NCBI GenBank assembly: GCA_963977675.1
Contig: CAXBPY010000018.1
Location: 1 to 52,374 of the forward strand
Length of the DNA: 52,374 nucleotides
Origin: CAXBPY01 sp003455275
GTDB taxonomy: Bacteria > Bacteroidota > Bacteroidia > Chitinophagales > UBA10324
Direction: 5' to 3'
Part shown: piece after piece, positions 43,610 to 52,327 of the stretch
How positions within the stretch are numbered: position 1 is the first letter of the stretch
Layout: every line of letters begins with the position of its first letter
Translations under genes and position numbers: made by a program
The notes under the pieces: model-generated
What the model was told of the DNA's origin: nothing
The model's database searches: none
The model's input: only the letters and a program-made list of their open reading frames with translations

Positions 43610-44578
43610 ATGGAAAAACAGCTCAATCTCATTTCAGTTCTTCGATTGATTATTCGGTGGAGAAAACCGATTTTGATTGTATGTGCACTAGCCCTTGTGG
43701 TCAGTATTGTAATCTCTGACCCACATATTATGAAACCCTACTTTGCTTCCAAATCAGTCATCATTCCATCAAATCCTAGTGTAACCAACAGCGAAGCAAT
43801 GTTTGAAGAAAAGAACCAGGGGTTTTTCGGAACCAGCGATGATGTAGACCGCATGATGACTATTGCCACAAGCGCACAACTGAAGATGCATATTGTTCAC
43901 CGCTTTCATTTATTCAAACACTATGATATTGATTCGGCTAATGAAGATTATCCGAATTATGCTGTAATGAATGAACTGGAAGACAATTATCAGTCTGAGC
44001 GAACTGATAAAGGCGCTATTGAAATTACTGTATATGATCATGACAAAGACACCGCTGCCGCTATGGCAAATGAAATCGTGAATAAGATTGATGATATAAG
44101 CAAAACCATTATGATGGAAAATAAGCAGAAGATGTTGAGCATTTATACGGGTAAAGTCAATCATAAGGAAGAAGAAATAAAAATCCTTACTGACTCTATC
44201 ATCAAACTGAGAGGCACTTACAATCTGAATGGAAATATTTCTGACCTCAATCGTATAAATGGTATGAACTCCGAAGAGCGGGCACGATTCGATTTGGTTA
44301 ATGAAAGCATAAAAACATTAGAAGACAAAAAGAAGGCCGCGCTCAAAGAACTAAACAACTCAATTGGTCTTGCTGAGCAATTCAAGGCAACAATCAATAA
44401 AGATGTACCTACGGTTTTCATTCTGGAAAAAGCTTACCCGGCTGAAAAAAAATCAAAGCCTGTTCGATGGCTTGTTGTTGTTACGAGTGTACTGATTGCA
44501 TTTATAGTAATGGTACTCACAGCAATTGTTTCTGACTATTATAAAGATTTGAAAGTCGCACTGAAAAATGAAGAGTAA
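43610..44578 (+). CDS. Wzz/GumC-type polysaccharide chain-length determinant
   Basis: The 322-residue inner-membrane protein has one transmembrane helix near the N-terminus (about 18-34), a large periplasmic domain with coiled-coil stretches (ENKQKMLSIYTGKVNHKEEEI and ESIKTLEDKKKAALKELNN) and a second helix near the C-terminus (about 282-306), the standard Wzz topology. Such proteins set the modal chain length of surface polysaccharides by working with a Wzy polymerase. There is no C-terminal tyrosine kinase domain. The next gene overlaps by 11 bases and encodes a Wzy/WaaL-type membrane protein, so the pair probably acts together. Confidence 0.85.
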   Translation: MEKQLNLISVLRLIIRWRKPILIVCALALVVSIVISDPHIMKPYFASKSVIIPSNPSVTNSEAMFEEKNQGFFGTSDDVDRMMTIATSAQLKMHIVHRFHLFKHYDIDSANEDYPNYAVMNELEDNYQSERTDKGAIEITVYDHDKDTAAAMANEIVNKIDDISKTIMMENKQKMLSIYTGKVNHKEEEIKILTDSIIKLRGTYNLNGNISDLNRINGMNSEERARFDLVNESIKTLEDKKKAALKELNNSIGLAEQFKATINKDVPTVFILEKAYPAEKKSKPVRWLVVVTSVLIAFIVMVLTAIVSDYYKDLKVALKNEE

Positions 44579-46055
44579 GGCATTCTCGCTTTACGAAAAA
44601 TTTATTATTGGCATTGCAGCAACCGTAACGCTTGCCAGCCTGCTCATGGCCTGGCTTACTTATAACTATTACTGGCTCACACTTCCGTTCGGTCTTTTGT
44701 TTTTATATGTTACGGTCACGGACATAAAGTTTGTTTTCTACCTTTTATTATTTTCACTTCCACTATCAATCGAATTTTCTTTTTCCTCATCACTCGGAAC
44801 TGATTTACCTACTGAGCCACTCATGATAGGATTAATGCTTGTGTTTTGCGCAGCCTGGTTCAACAACAGGAAAATTGTATCGAAAGAATTTCTAAGCCAT
44901 CCATTAATGTTTTTGCTCTCGCTCCATCTTTTGTGGATGTGTGTGGCAACAATTTATTCATTCAATCATTTGGTTTCAGTAAAAGTGTTGCTGGCTAAGT
45001 CATGGTATATAGTTGTATTTGTTTTTCTTGGAAGTACCGCACTTCGCGAGCTGAAAGATTTCCGAAAAGCATACTGGTGTATTTTAATTCCTACAATAGC
45101 GACTGTTTTTTATACGCTTGCGCGCCACTCCCAAAAAGGATTTTCGTTTGCCGAGGTAAATACGATGATGGAACCATTCTATCGTAACCATGTAGCCTAT
45201 GCTGCATTTATAGCACAAATGGTTCCGCTCACATGGCTTGCAATCACCTGGTACAGGAAAGGAAGCGCTGCAAGAAATGTTTTGATACTCTCACTTGTAA
45301 TCATGCTCGTGGCTGTATATTTTTCTTATACCCGTACTTCATGGTTGTCCGTCATTATTATTCTTCCTTGTGCTTACCTGATCCGTCACCGGCTAATTGG
45401 CCGGGCATTGATTGCAAGTGCAATTGCGGTTACTTCATTTGTTATTTATGTTGGATATAACAACAACTACCTGAAGTTTGCTCCGAATTATCAAAGCACT
45501 ACTATGCACGAAGACCTGGGCTCGCACCTCACCGCCACAGTTGAAGGCCAGGATATCAGCAGCGCTGAAAGGGTTTTTCGGTGGGTAGCTGGTTTTAGAA
45601 TGTGGGAAGCTAACCCTGTGGTTGGATATGGCCCTGGAAATTTTTATAATTTCTATAAACCATATGCAGTAGCAAGTTTTCAAACCTATGTGAGCCGTAA
45701 TACCGAACGCAGTACCGTCCACAATTATTTTCTTCTAACACTGATTGAACAGGGAATTATTGGACTCATAATTTTTTTCATCTTCACTGCAGCTTTGTTT
45801 GTTTATGGACAAAGAATTTATCACCGCCTTCATGATGTGCGATTGAGAAGACTGGCCATGGCACTCACGCTTACGCTTGCTGTGATCTATGTAAATACTT
45901 TTCTAAGTGATATGATTGAAACCGATAAAGTCGGAACAATCTATTTTCTTGTTGCCGGGTTGCTTATCAATCTGGATATTGAATCAAGGAAGCAGAAGAA
46001 TGAAAAGTTAATCAATTCCGATTCTGCTGGAGGAGTGCCTCATTTTTTGCCATGA
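44568..46055 (+). CDS. O-antigen ligase/polymerase family protein (WaaL/Wzy-like)
   Basis: The 495-residue protein has about 11 or more transmembrane helices and the O-antigen ligase domain pattern: the periplasmic loop near residues 300-390 includes WVAGFRMWEANPVVGYGPGNFYNFYKPYAV and NTERSTVHNYFLLTLIEQGIIG, the His-containing WaaL/Wzy loop. It either ligates O-polysaccharide to lipid A core or polymerises repeat units; the sequence alone does not decide. The start overlaps the Wzz-like gene by 11 bases. No other repeat-unit synthesis genes are in the window. The 3' end is overlapped on the other strand by the small lipoprotein frame. Confidence 0.88.
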   Translation: MKSKAFSLYEKFIIGIAATVTLASLLMAWLTYNYYWLTLPFGLLFLYVTVTDIKFVFYLLLFSLPLSIEFSFSSSLGTDLPTEPLMIGLMLVFCAAWFNNRKIVSKEFLSHPLMFLLSLHLLWMCVATIYSFNHLVSVKVLLAKSWYIVVFVFLGSTALRELKDFRKAYWCILIPTIATVFYTLARHSQKGFSFAEVNTMMEPFYRNHVAYAAFIAQMVPLTWLAITWYRKGSAARNVLILSLVIMLVAVYFSYTRTSWLSVIIILPCAYLIRHRLIGRALIASAIAVTSFVIYVGYNNNYLKFAPNYQSTTMHEDLGSHLTATVEGQDISSAERVFRWVAGFRMWEANPVVGYGPGNFYNFYKPYAVASFQTYVSRNTERSTVHNYFLLTLIEQGIIGLIIFFIFTAALFVYGQRIYHRLHDVRLRRLAMALTLTLAVIYVNTFLSDMIETDKVGTIYFLVAGLLINLDIESRKQKNEKLINSDSAGGVPHFLP

Positions 46056-46191
46056 TTTTTTTCTGTGCATTTTTCTTTTGAGAAAAACTGGGGCAGGTTC
46101 CGCAGTGTTTTCCGCAACTGATAAACAAAATACATACGAATGCAAGAAGAACAGCAGCATTGAAATGTTTCTTTGTGAGAATCATGTGCAT
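46012..46191 (-). CDS. small Cys-rich lipoprotein, antisense to the O-antigen ligase 3' end
   Basis: A 59-codon frame runs from the ATG at 46191 (or the ATG at 46185, 57 codons) to TGA at 46012. After a basic start and a hydrophobic helix (NAAVLLAFVCILFIS) comes a lipobox-type Cys at residue 26, then CGKHCGTCPSFSQKK, with four Cys in total. The mature part is short and rich in Lys and Gln. I recall similar small Cys-rich lipoproteins in Bacteroidota but no named family. The last 44 bases overlap the ligase gene on the opposite strand, so coding there is constrained by both. It is convergent with the ligase and divergent from the glycosyltransferase. Coding is likely but not proven. Confidence 0.55.
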   Translation of the reverse strand: MHMILTKKHFNAAVLLAFVCILFISCGKHCGTCPSFSQKKNAQKKIMAKNEALLQQNRN

Positions 46192-46292
46192 TGATTTGTG
46201 ATGGTAAAATTGAAATAAGAAAACTGAATTGAAGAATTAATTTTAAAACGATGTCCGTTTGATTTTATTATTTGCGGACAGCAAATTTTCTG

Positions 46293-47372
46293 ATGAAGCG
46301 TAAACGAATTCTTGTTGCACCACTTGACTGGGGGCTCGGTCATGCCACGCGGTGCATTCCAATAATTCGTGAATTGATAAAACAAGGAGCTGAAGTAATT
46401 ATCGGAAGCAGCGGACGGCCGTTACAGATTTTGAAAGAAGAATTTCCGAATAATGAGTTTTGTGAAATCCTGGGATACAATATGCATTATCAGCGGGGAG
46501 GTTCATTTGCTCTCGCCATTATTCCTCAAATTCCCAAATTGATTCGAGCTGGATTTTATGAACACAAAAAACTAAAGCAGCTGGTTCGCGATTTAAAAAT
46601 TGATGGAGTGATTTCTGATAATCGCTTCGGGTTGTTTCATTCCGGAATTCCCTGCGTATTCATGACTCACCAGATTGGAATAATAATGCCTCCGGTTTTT
46701 AAATGGGCAGAGCGGGGAATTTATAAACTCAACTACCGAATCATGAGCCGATATAATGAATGCTGGATTCCTGACCATGCCGGAGAAAAAAATCTTTCAG
46801 GAGTTCTTTCGCATAAATATAGAATGCCTGCACATTCAATCTTTATCGGCCCGCTTTCTCGATTCCATATCACTGATGGATTAGAAATGAAATACGATTT
46901 GCTTGTGGTGCTTTCCGGACCCGAACCGCAGCGAACCATTCTTGAACAAAAAATTATTTCTCAACTCAAATCTTTTTCATTCCACACATTAATTATTCGG
47001 GGCACGCCGGGCGAAAAGAATATTTTTTCAGTTTCGCAAAACATCGAAATTAAAAATCATCTGACAGCGGATGAATTAAACAAAGCCATGCTGCAATCGA
47101 AGATGATTGTCAGCCGCAGTGGTTACAGTACCATCATGGATTTAGCAGCCACCGGAAGGAAAGCTATCTTGATTCCAACACCAGGACAAACAGAACAAGA
47201 GTATCTTGGAAAATATTTTTATGAAAAGAAAATTTTCTATTCGGTTTCGCAATCGGATTTCGATTTACAAAAAGCTTTGATTGATTCACAAAACTTCACC
47301 GGGCTTCAATTAAAAAATAATTCACATACACTTTCGCGTACAATTAAAAATTTTCTGGAAAAAATAAAATGA
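46293..47372 (+). CDS. glycosyltransferase of the MurG/GT28-like class
   Basis: I choose the ATG at 46293 (359 residues); an in-frame TTG 21 bases upstream is unlikely to be used. The N-domain has the Gly-rich loop VAPLDWGLGHATRCIPIIREL, typical of the GT-B fold of MurG/GT28 enzymes, and the C-domain has LLVVLSGPEPQRTILEQKI and KMIVSRSGYSTIMDLAATGRK, the nucleotide-sugar-binding segments, ending in TPGQTEQEYLG. I recall this type annotated as glycosyltransferase in many Bacteroidota. The donor, acceptor and pathway are not known; it is not MurG itself, which is longer in conserved motifs. Confidence 0.85.
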   Translation: MKRKRILVAPLDWGLGHATRCIPIIRELIKQGAEVIIGSSGRPLQILKEEFPNNEFCEILGYNMHYQRGGSFALAIIPQIPKLIRAGFYEHKKLKQLVRDLKIDGVISDNRFGLFHSGIPCVFMTHQIGIIMPPVFKWAERGIYKLNYRIMSRYNECWIPDHAGEKNLSGVLSHKYRMPAHSIFIGPLSRFHITDGLEMKYDLLVVLSGPEPQRTILEQKIISQLKSFSFHTLIIRGTPGEKNIFSVSQNIEIKNHLTADELNKAMLQSKMIVSRSGYSTIMDLAATGRKAILIPTPGQTEQEYLGKYFYEKKIFYSVSQSDFDLQKALIDSQNFTGLQLKNNSHTLSRTIKNFLEKIK

Positions 47373-47449
47373 ACCATACATCAAGACGGTTAGGAATGAA
47401 TCCTTAGTTATCTTTCAGTATTCGAATTCTTAATGAAATAAAAAAACAA

Positions 47450-48211
47450 ATGAATCAACAAACTGCATTTATTACAGGAGCAACTTCCGGATTCGGACAA
47501 GCAATTGCACACCGGCTTGCATCAGATGGATTTAATCTTATCATCTGCGGACGCAGAAGCGATCGCCTCGAAAAATATTCGGATGATATCATGAAACAAT
47601 ATCCAGTAAAAATTTATTCGCTGACTTTTGATGTAAAGAAAAAATCTGAAGTGACGAATTCTATTGCTTCACTTCCTGCTGAGTTTACAAAAATTGATGT
47701 GCTGGTAAATAATGCCGGCGGTGCACACGGATTCGATTTGATTCAAGATGCAAATACTGATGATTGGGACGAAATGCTTGACACCAATGTAAAAGGATTG
47801 CTCTATGTAACGAAAGCTGTTTTGCCTTTAATGAATGAAAGCAAGAATCCATACATATTTAACATTGGTTCAACAGCGGCGAAGTATGTTTATGAAAAAG
47901 GAAATATTTATTGCGCCACCAAGTTTGCTGTAGATGCACTTACGCAAGCAATGCGGATTGATTTGCTGAAGAAAAAAATCCGTGTCACTGCTATTCATCC
48001 CGGAATGGCGGAAACAGAATTTTCTATAGTGCGGTTCAAGGGAGATGCTGAAAAAGCAAAAACGGTTTATAAAGGATTACAACCTCTTACTGCAAATGAT
48101 ATTGCCGATGTACTCAGCTACTGCCTGCATACTCCAGTTCATGTAAACATTAACGAACTGGTAATTACTCCTTCTGCACAGGCAAACCCATTTTATATAA
48201 ACCGTATGTAG
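47450..48211 (+). CDS. SDR-family NAD(P)-dependent oxidoreductase (YdfG-like)
   Basis: The 253-residue classical short-chain dehydrogenase has TGATSGFGQAIA (residues 9-20) as the nucleotide-binding loop, NNAG at 87-90, and the catalytic set S141, Y154 and K158 in NIGSTAAKYVYEKGNIYCATKFA. GRRSDRLEKY after the second strand suggests NADP preference. It is close in pattern to YdfG/serine 3-dehydrogenase-type reductases of 3-hydroxy acids, but the substrate cannot be fixed. Cytoplasmic. It lies 77 bases after the glycosyltransferase gene on the same strand. Confidence 0.93.
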   Translation: MNQQTAFITGATSGFGQAIAHRLASDGFNLIICGRRSDRLEKYSDDIMKQYPVKIYSLTFDVKKKSEVTNSIASLPAEFTKIDVLVNNAGGAHGFDLIQDANTDDWDEMLDTNVKGLLYVTKAVLPLMNESKNPYIFNIGSTAAKYVYEKGNIYCATKFAVDALTQAMRIDLLKKKIRVTAIHPGMAETEFSIVRFKGDAEKAKTVYKGLQPLTANDIADVLSYCLHTPVHVNINELVITPSAQANPFYINRM

Positions 48212-48254
48212 TAAAAAATTTTTCTGCTTTGATTCGGGAATTGTGTCAAAACAA

Positions 48255-48271
48255 TTTCTTGTAACAAGAAA
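48255..48271. repeat. 7-bp perfect palindrome before heme A synthase
   Basis: TTTCTTG-TAA-CAAGAAA lies 53 bases upstream of the heme A synthase ATG. It could be a regulator half-site pair; there is no T-run, so it is not a terminator. Confidence 0.35.
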
Positions 48272-48323
48272 ATTCCAACCTGAAATTTGTAAAGCCTTAC
48301 AGTTTCTTTGCGCGCGAAATTTT

Positions 48324-49388
48324 ATGGTGCAAATGACTTCTTCTTCAAATAAAAAAATAATTGGCTGGTGGCTCATGATTGGAGTGATCATGATTTTTCT
48401 TCAGGTATTAATCGGAGGAATAACCAGGCTTACTGAAAGCGGCCTCTCCATCACCGAATGGAATGTTGTGATGGGAACTCTTCCCCCCATGAATGATGCT
48501 GAATGGAAAAAAAGTTTTGATGAATACAAGCAATCACCCCAGGGAAAATTGCTGAACACAGATATGACTGTGAGCGGGTATAAAAATATTTTCTGGTGGG
48601 AATGGATTCACCGTTTGTGGGCACGAACATTCTTTCCGGTTTTTCTTATTCCATTTATCTATTTTTTACTGAAGAAAATGATCGAGAAAAAACTAATATG
48701 GAACCTGCTTTTTGTATTTGTTTTCGGTGGTGTGCAAGGTGTGCTTGGTTGGTACATGGTTTCCTCAGGATTGAAAGATGTTCCGTGGGTGAGTCCTTAT
48801 TTTTTATGTGCTCACTTGTTGCTTGCTTCTGCATTGATGGGTTATTTGTTATGGCTTTCGATTGAGCAATTTGATGCCGGCAAGACTGAGCCGCAAGTTC
48901 AAAATAAAACCACTCAAATTTTAGGGAGAAGCATTCTTGCTATAGTTTTTATTCAACTTGGTTTCGGAGCATTTATGGCGGGAGGTGTGGCGCCGGCTGC
49001 ACTTTGGTATCCAACCTGGCCCAGGATTGGAATGAACTGGATTCCCGAAAATGTATTTGTGCTTTCAAACCCGCAGTGGCATACACTCTTAGAGAACCCG
49101 GCGTTTGTTCAACTGGTTCACCGAAGCATCGCTTATTTGTTAGTGATTTTAATTTTCACTTTCTGGTTGCGGAGCCGAAAAAATTTTTCTGGTGATATAA
49201 GGATCGTCAGTAACGGATTGCTTGCTATGATTTTTATTCAGGCAACTCTTGGAATTATCACACTTCTTTCCTCAATTGGAAGTGTTCCGGTACTGTGGGG
49301 AGTGCTTCACCAGGCGGGAGGATTAATTACTTTTTCACTTGCCTTAATTCTGGTGTATTTTCTTTCGAAGAAAAAAATTTACCGCTGA
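48324..49388 (+). CDS. ctaA: heme A synthase (COX15/CtaA)
   Basis: The enzyme oxidises a methyl group of heme O to a formyl group, making heme A for cytochrome oxidase. I choose the ATG at 48324 (354 residues); a frame starting at GTG 48243 would add 27 residues before the first helix and looks like leader sequence. Family elements are GGITRLTESGLSITEWNVVMGTLPP, the membrane-embedded His ligands in WEWIHRLWAR, SPYFLCAHLLLA, LVHRSIAYLLV and GVLHQAGGLI, and eight transmembrane helices in two bundles. No other cytochrome oxidase gene is in the window. Confidence 0.95.
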   Translation: MVQMTSSSNKKIIGWWLMIGVIMIFLQVLIGGITRLTESGLSITEWNVVMGTLPPMNDAEWKKSFDEYKQSPQGKLLNTDMTVSGYKNIFWWEWIHRLWARTFFPVFLIPFIYFLLKKMIEKKLIWNLLFVFVFGGVQGVLGWYMVSSGLKDVPWVSPYFLCAHLLLASALMGYLLWLSIEQFDAGKTEPQVQNKTTQILGRSILAIVFIQLGFGAFMAGGVAPAALWYPTWPRIGMNWIPENVFVLSNPQWHTLLENPAFVQLVHRSIAYLLVILIFTFWLRSRKNFSGDIRIVSNGLLAMIFIQATLGIITLLSSIGSVPVLWGVLHQAGGLITFSLALILVYFLSKKKIYR

Positions 49389-49430
49389 ATTTAATTTCAG
49401 GTTAACAATCATCCGGATTGTCCAATCCTA

Positions 49431-50489
49431 TTAAGGCTTGTATTTCGAGAGGGTTAAAATTTTTTGAGCGTCTTGTTCATTCATAAGTCCCTGCAAAGTG
49501 TAATCAGGATTTTCTTCCATAAACTTCTGAATGATTCGCCATCCAATCCACGAACCGGTATTGCCGGGTGCTTCAGGAGGCATGCCCGTGGTGCTCGGAC
49601 CGTCGTTTACATATTTTTTGTAAACAAGCGCATCGGTTTCATAGAGCAATTTATTTTCTAAGTAATAGCCCCACATTTCTTTTTCATTGTCATTCATCCA
49701 CTCCAAATCTTTTTGAGAGAAACCGGTGATGAGCGAATCAGGAGTTTGAGGAAGAATGTGCTGTTGCAGATAAAGAATTTTTCCGTTGTAAATCATTTCG
49801 TCTAAACATTTTTTCCCGTCATCTATGAATGGAAAAAGATTGGTTCCCATTACGCTCATAGCATTCGGAACAATATATTCTTTGCGCAAGCGGCGAATCA
49901 AAAACTGTGGAATGGCGGGCTGCACCGCATGATAATACCAATAATCACTTCCCAGGTACCAATCCAGACCAATGGCGAGCAGCCTGTCACCATATGTAAA
50001 TGCACGCGGCCCATTCAGATAATAAACAACAGCTGGAATGTGTGCATTCGGAAAATAATAAATGTAGTGTTTAAACCCTTCAGTAAGTTGCTTGTTCAGA
50101 TCATCCACATTATCATAAACATGAAAACAAGTGGTATCAAACACACTTTTGAAATATGGATTGAAAAGAAATGCCTGCAATGAATCCGCCAGATCACAAG
50201 AAGTATCAGGTTCAGCGAATGAAAGAATTTCGTGAACATAATAACTGAAAAAATCTCCGTACTCTTTTTTCATTGTGCGCATGGGCTCGCACGGAGGCGA
50301 GTCAGCTAGCTGCGTGAGAGACATCAGGTCTTTATCGAAACGATGTGTCTTTAACTCCACACTAATGTTTGATACATCTACCTCGTAATTTTTTTTGTTG
50401 CAGGTAGAACAACCAGAAATAAGAATTAAAAAACTCAAGACAGAGAATTGAAGTCTGAATGAGTTTTTATTAAGGAAATTTTTTTTCAT
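49431..50489 (-). CDS. gldB: gliding motility lipoprotein GldB
   Basis: I choose the ATG at 50489 (352 residues), which opens a signal peptide with lipobox LISGC (Cys27); a frame starting 30 bases upstream is unlikely. The mature part shows the GldB pattern: ISVELKTHRFDKDLMSL, EYGDFFSYYVHEIL, then FKHYIYYFPNAHIPAVVYYLNG and LLAIGLDWYLGSDYWYYHAVQP. GldB is an essential accessory lipoprotein of gliding and type IX secretion in flavobacteria. In Flavobacterium it is followed by gldC, which I do not see here. It is convergent with heme A synthase. Confidence 0.88.
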   Translation of the reverse strand: MKKNFLNKNSFRLQFSVLSFLILISGCSTCNKKNYEVDVSNISVELKTHRFDKDLMSLTQLADSPPCEPMRTMKKEYGDFFSYYVHEILSFAEPDTSCDLADSLQAFLFNPYFKSVFDTTCFHVYDNVDDLNKQLTEGFKHYIYYFPNAHIPAVVYYLNGPRAFTYGDRLLAIGLDWYLGSDYWYYHAVQPAIPQFLIRRLRKEYIVPNAMSVMGTNLFPFIDDGKKCLDEMIYNGKILYLQQHILPQTPDSLITGFSQKDLEWMNDNEKEMWGYYLENKLLYETDALVYKKYVNDGPSTTGMPPEAPGNTGSWIGWRIIQKFMEENPDYTLQGLMNEQDAQKILTLSKYKP

Positions 50490-50923
50490 GAATAATGCAG
50501 CGAAGAAGCGAGAATACAATAGATCCCCGATAGCGGCATGAGATAAGATTCACAATAATTAACCTTTTAACCACAGAACAGTTCATAATTTAAAGTCAGC
50601 ATTGTGATTTATAATAATTGATTAATCATAAAACATTTCTTAACCACAAGGAGTTTAAAAAAGGATAGCAGAGAATTTTATATCTCAGTTAAATCGGTTT
50701 CAAGCTGAGTTAAAATTTTTTTAAGAATAATACTGTTTGATAGTACCTACTCGTTTATTCATTGATTGTTTTATATAGACAATTACCTGCCCGGCGTTTA
50801 TTTTTTCTAATTCAGGAAAATAGATTGAACTATTTTTTTTGTGGAAGGTACTCTTGTTCTTAGAGATTGAAATCATCAACCGTCCTGTTCATTTTCTGAA
50901 ATTCAAAAAAATTTTTTTTTAAG
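50490..50923. other. 434-base non-coding gap between gldB and the heme peroxidase
   Basis: I see no convincing reading frame in this very AT-rich region. It holds a 10-bp perfect palindrome TGATTAATCA (50619-50628), a weak inverted repeat CTCAG/CTGAG (50684-50688 and 50705-50709), and long T-runs (50831-50840, 50912-50921). No consensus promoter for either gene was found. It probably contains two divergent promoters and perhaps regulator sites. Confidence 0.6.
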
Positions 50924-52327
50924 ATGAAAAAAACCACTCTCTTATTAATCGCCGTATTCATTACTCTCTCTGCATTTACAGTTTATAATTATCAGTGCGT
51001 TAATCTGCCGGCCTCCCTTTACAACTATGCCAATATTCCTTTCCCGACAGATGTAATAAATAATCTTCCTGACATGGATAATATGCCTTCAACAAATATT
51101 ACTACTGATGCAGGAGCCACTCTCGGCAGAGTTTTATTTTATGATGTTGACTTATCCCGCAATCATACCATCTCATGTTCATCCTGTCATAAACAACAAT
51201 TTTCTTTTGCTGATTCGGCAAAGTTTAGTGTGGGTTGGAATGGCGGGCATACAAAAAGAAATTCAATGGGCCTGGTTCATGTTCGTTTTCATCGCGATGG
51301 TGCCATGTTCTGGGATCTGAGAGCCGCAACTTTGGAAGACCAGGTATTAATGCCAATACAGGATTCTGTTGAAATGGGTTTAAACCTGGATACACTTGTT
51401 TCCCGGGTTTCAGCAAAGTCATTTTATTCCTCACTGTTTCAGGCGGCATTTGGATCTACCGATGTTACTGCACAAAAAATTTCATTTGCGCTCGCACAGT
51501 TTGTTCGAAGCATCAACACATTTAATTCGAAATACCGGATAGGCGTAAATACAACAAATGGAAATCCAAGCACCACACCTTTTGCCAATTTCACAGCTCA
51601 GGAAAATCTTGGAAAAAATTTATTCATGGATGTTAATCGCGGGAATTGTCAATCATGCCACACCCGAAATGTTTTTGTTCCGCAGGGCGCGCAAAACATC
51701 GGGCTTGATTTGAATTATGTTGACAATGGAGTGGGGCAGGCAACCGGGCAACCGAATAAAAACGGAAAATTCAAAGTTCCGTCGCTCATTAACATCGCAT
51801 ACACCGCTCCATACATGCACGATGGAAGATACAAGACGCTGATGCAGGTAATCAATTTTTACAGCGACTCCATAAAACCTCATGTAAACCTTTCGCATTT
51901 TTTAATTGACTCAACAACCGGGCTGCCAAGAAAACCGCATTACACACTCACTGAAAAAAGAGCGCTCGTAGCTTTTTTAAAAACTCTCACTGACCAAACA
52001 GTTTTATCAACCAAATGGAAAAATCCATTTTGCGTAACAAGTAATCGAATAGAGCTGGATCCGGTATTATCATTCAACTTACAACGAAACCCAATCGCAG
52101 CAAATGAAATTCCGATGATTAATATTCTGGGTTCAAAAGATTATGCTGTCACCGTGAATATTTATTCGCTGGATGGAAGAAAAATTTATCAGAAGAATTT
52201 TGAAATAACAGATGGAACAAATTCCGTTCAACTAACGGATGCAAAATTGCCGGAAGGAATTTTCATTGTTCAATTAGCATCAGGCTCTGAAACAGCCTCA
52301 ACCCAAAAGCTTGTGGTTACTCTCTAA
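50924..52327 (+). CDS. di-heme cytochrome c peroxidase (MauG/CcpA type) with T9SS sorting domain
   Basis: The 467-residue protein has a signal peptide (residues 1-19), two c-type heme sites, CSSCH at 85-89 and CQSCH at 242-246, a conserved Trp130 in GAMFWDLRAATLEDQ, and the candidate distal ligand M298 in TAPYMHDGRYKTL. This is the core of the bacterial di-heme peroxidase/MauG family, which uses H2O2 or performs other two-electron heme chemistry outside the cytoplasm. The last about 75 residues (INILGSKDYAVTVNIYSLDGRK to STQKLVVTL) form a T9SS type A sorting domain, unusual for this family since most members stay in the periplasm. Confidence 0.9.
   Translation: MKKTTLLLIAVFITLSAFTVYNYQCVNLPASLYNYANIPFPTDVINNLPDMDNMPSTNITTDAGATLGRVLFYDVDLSRNHTISCSSCHKQQFSFADSAKFSVGWNGGHTKRNSMGLVHVRFHRDGAMFWDLRAATLEDQVLMPIQDSVEMGLNLDTLVSRVSAKSFYSSLFQAAFGSTDVTAQKISFALAQFVRSINTFNSKYRIGVNTTNGNPSTTPFANFTAQENLGKNLFMDVNRGNCQSCHTRNVFVPQGAQNIGLDLNYVDNGVGQATGQPNKNGKFKVPSLINIAYTAPYMHDGRYKTLMQVINFYSDSIKPHVNLSHFLIDSTTGLPRKPHYTLTEKRALVAFLKTLTDQTVLSTKWKNPFCVTSNRIELDPVLSFNLQRNPIAANEIPMINILGSKDYAVTVNIYSLDGRKIYQKNFEITDGTNSVQLTDAKLPEGIFIVQLASGSETASTQKLVVTL

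Noticed and set aside
43610..48211. A complete O-antigen biosynthesis cluster
   Set aside because: Only a chain-length protein, a ligase/polymerase, one glycosyltransferase and a generic SDR are present; no flippase, nucleotide-sugar or initiating transferase genes are seen.
48243..48323. GTG start adding 27 residues to heme A synthase
   Set aside because: The added segment has no similarity to the family start, contains part of the palindrome region, and two ATG codons lie immediately before the first helix.
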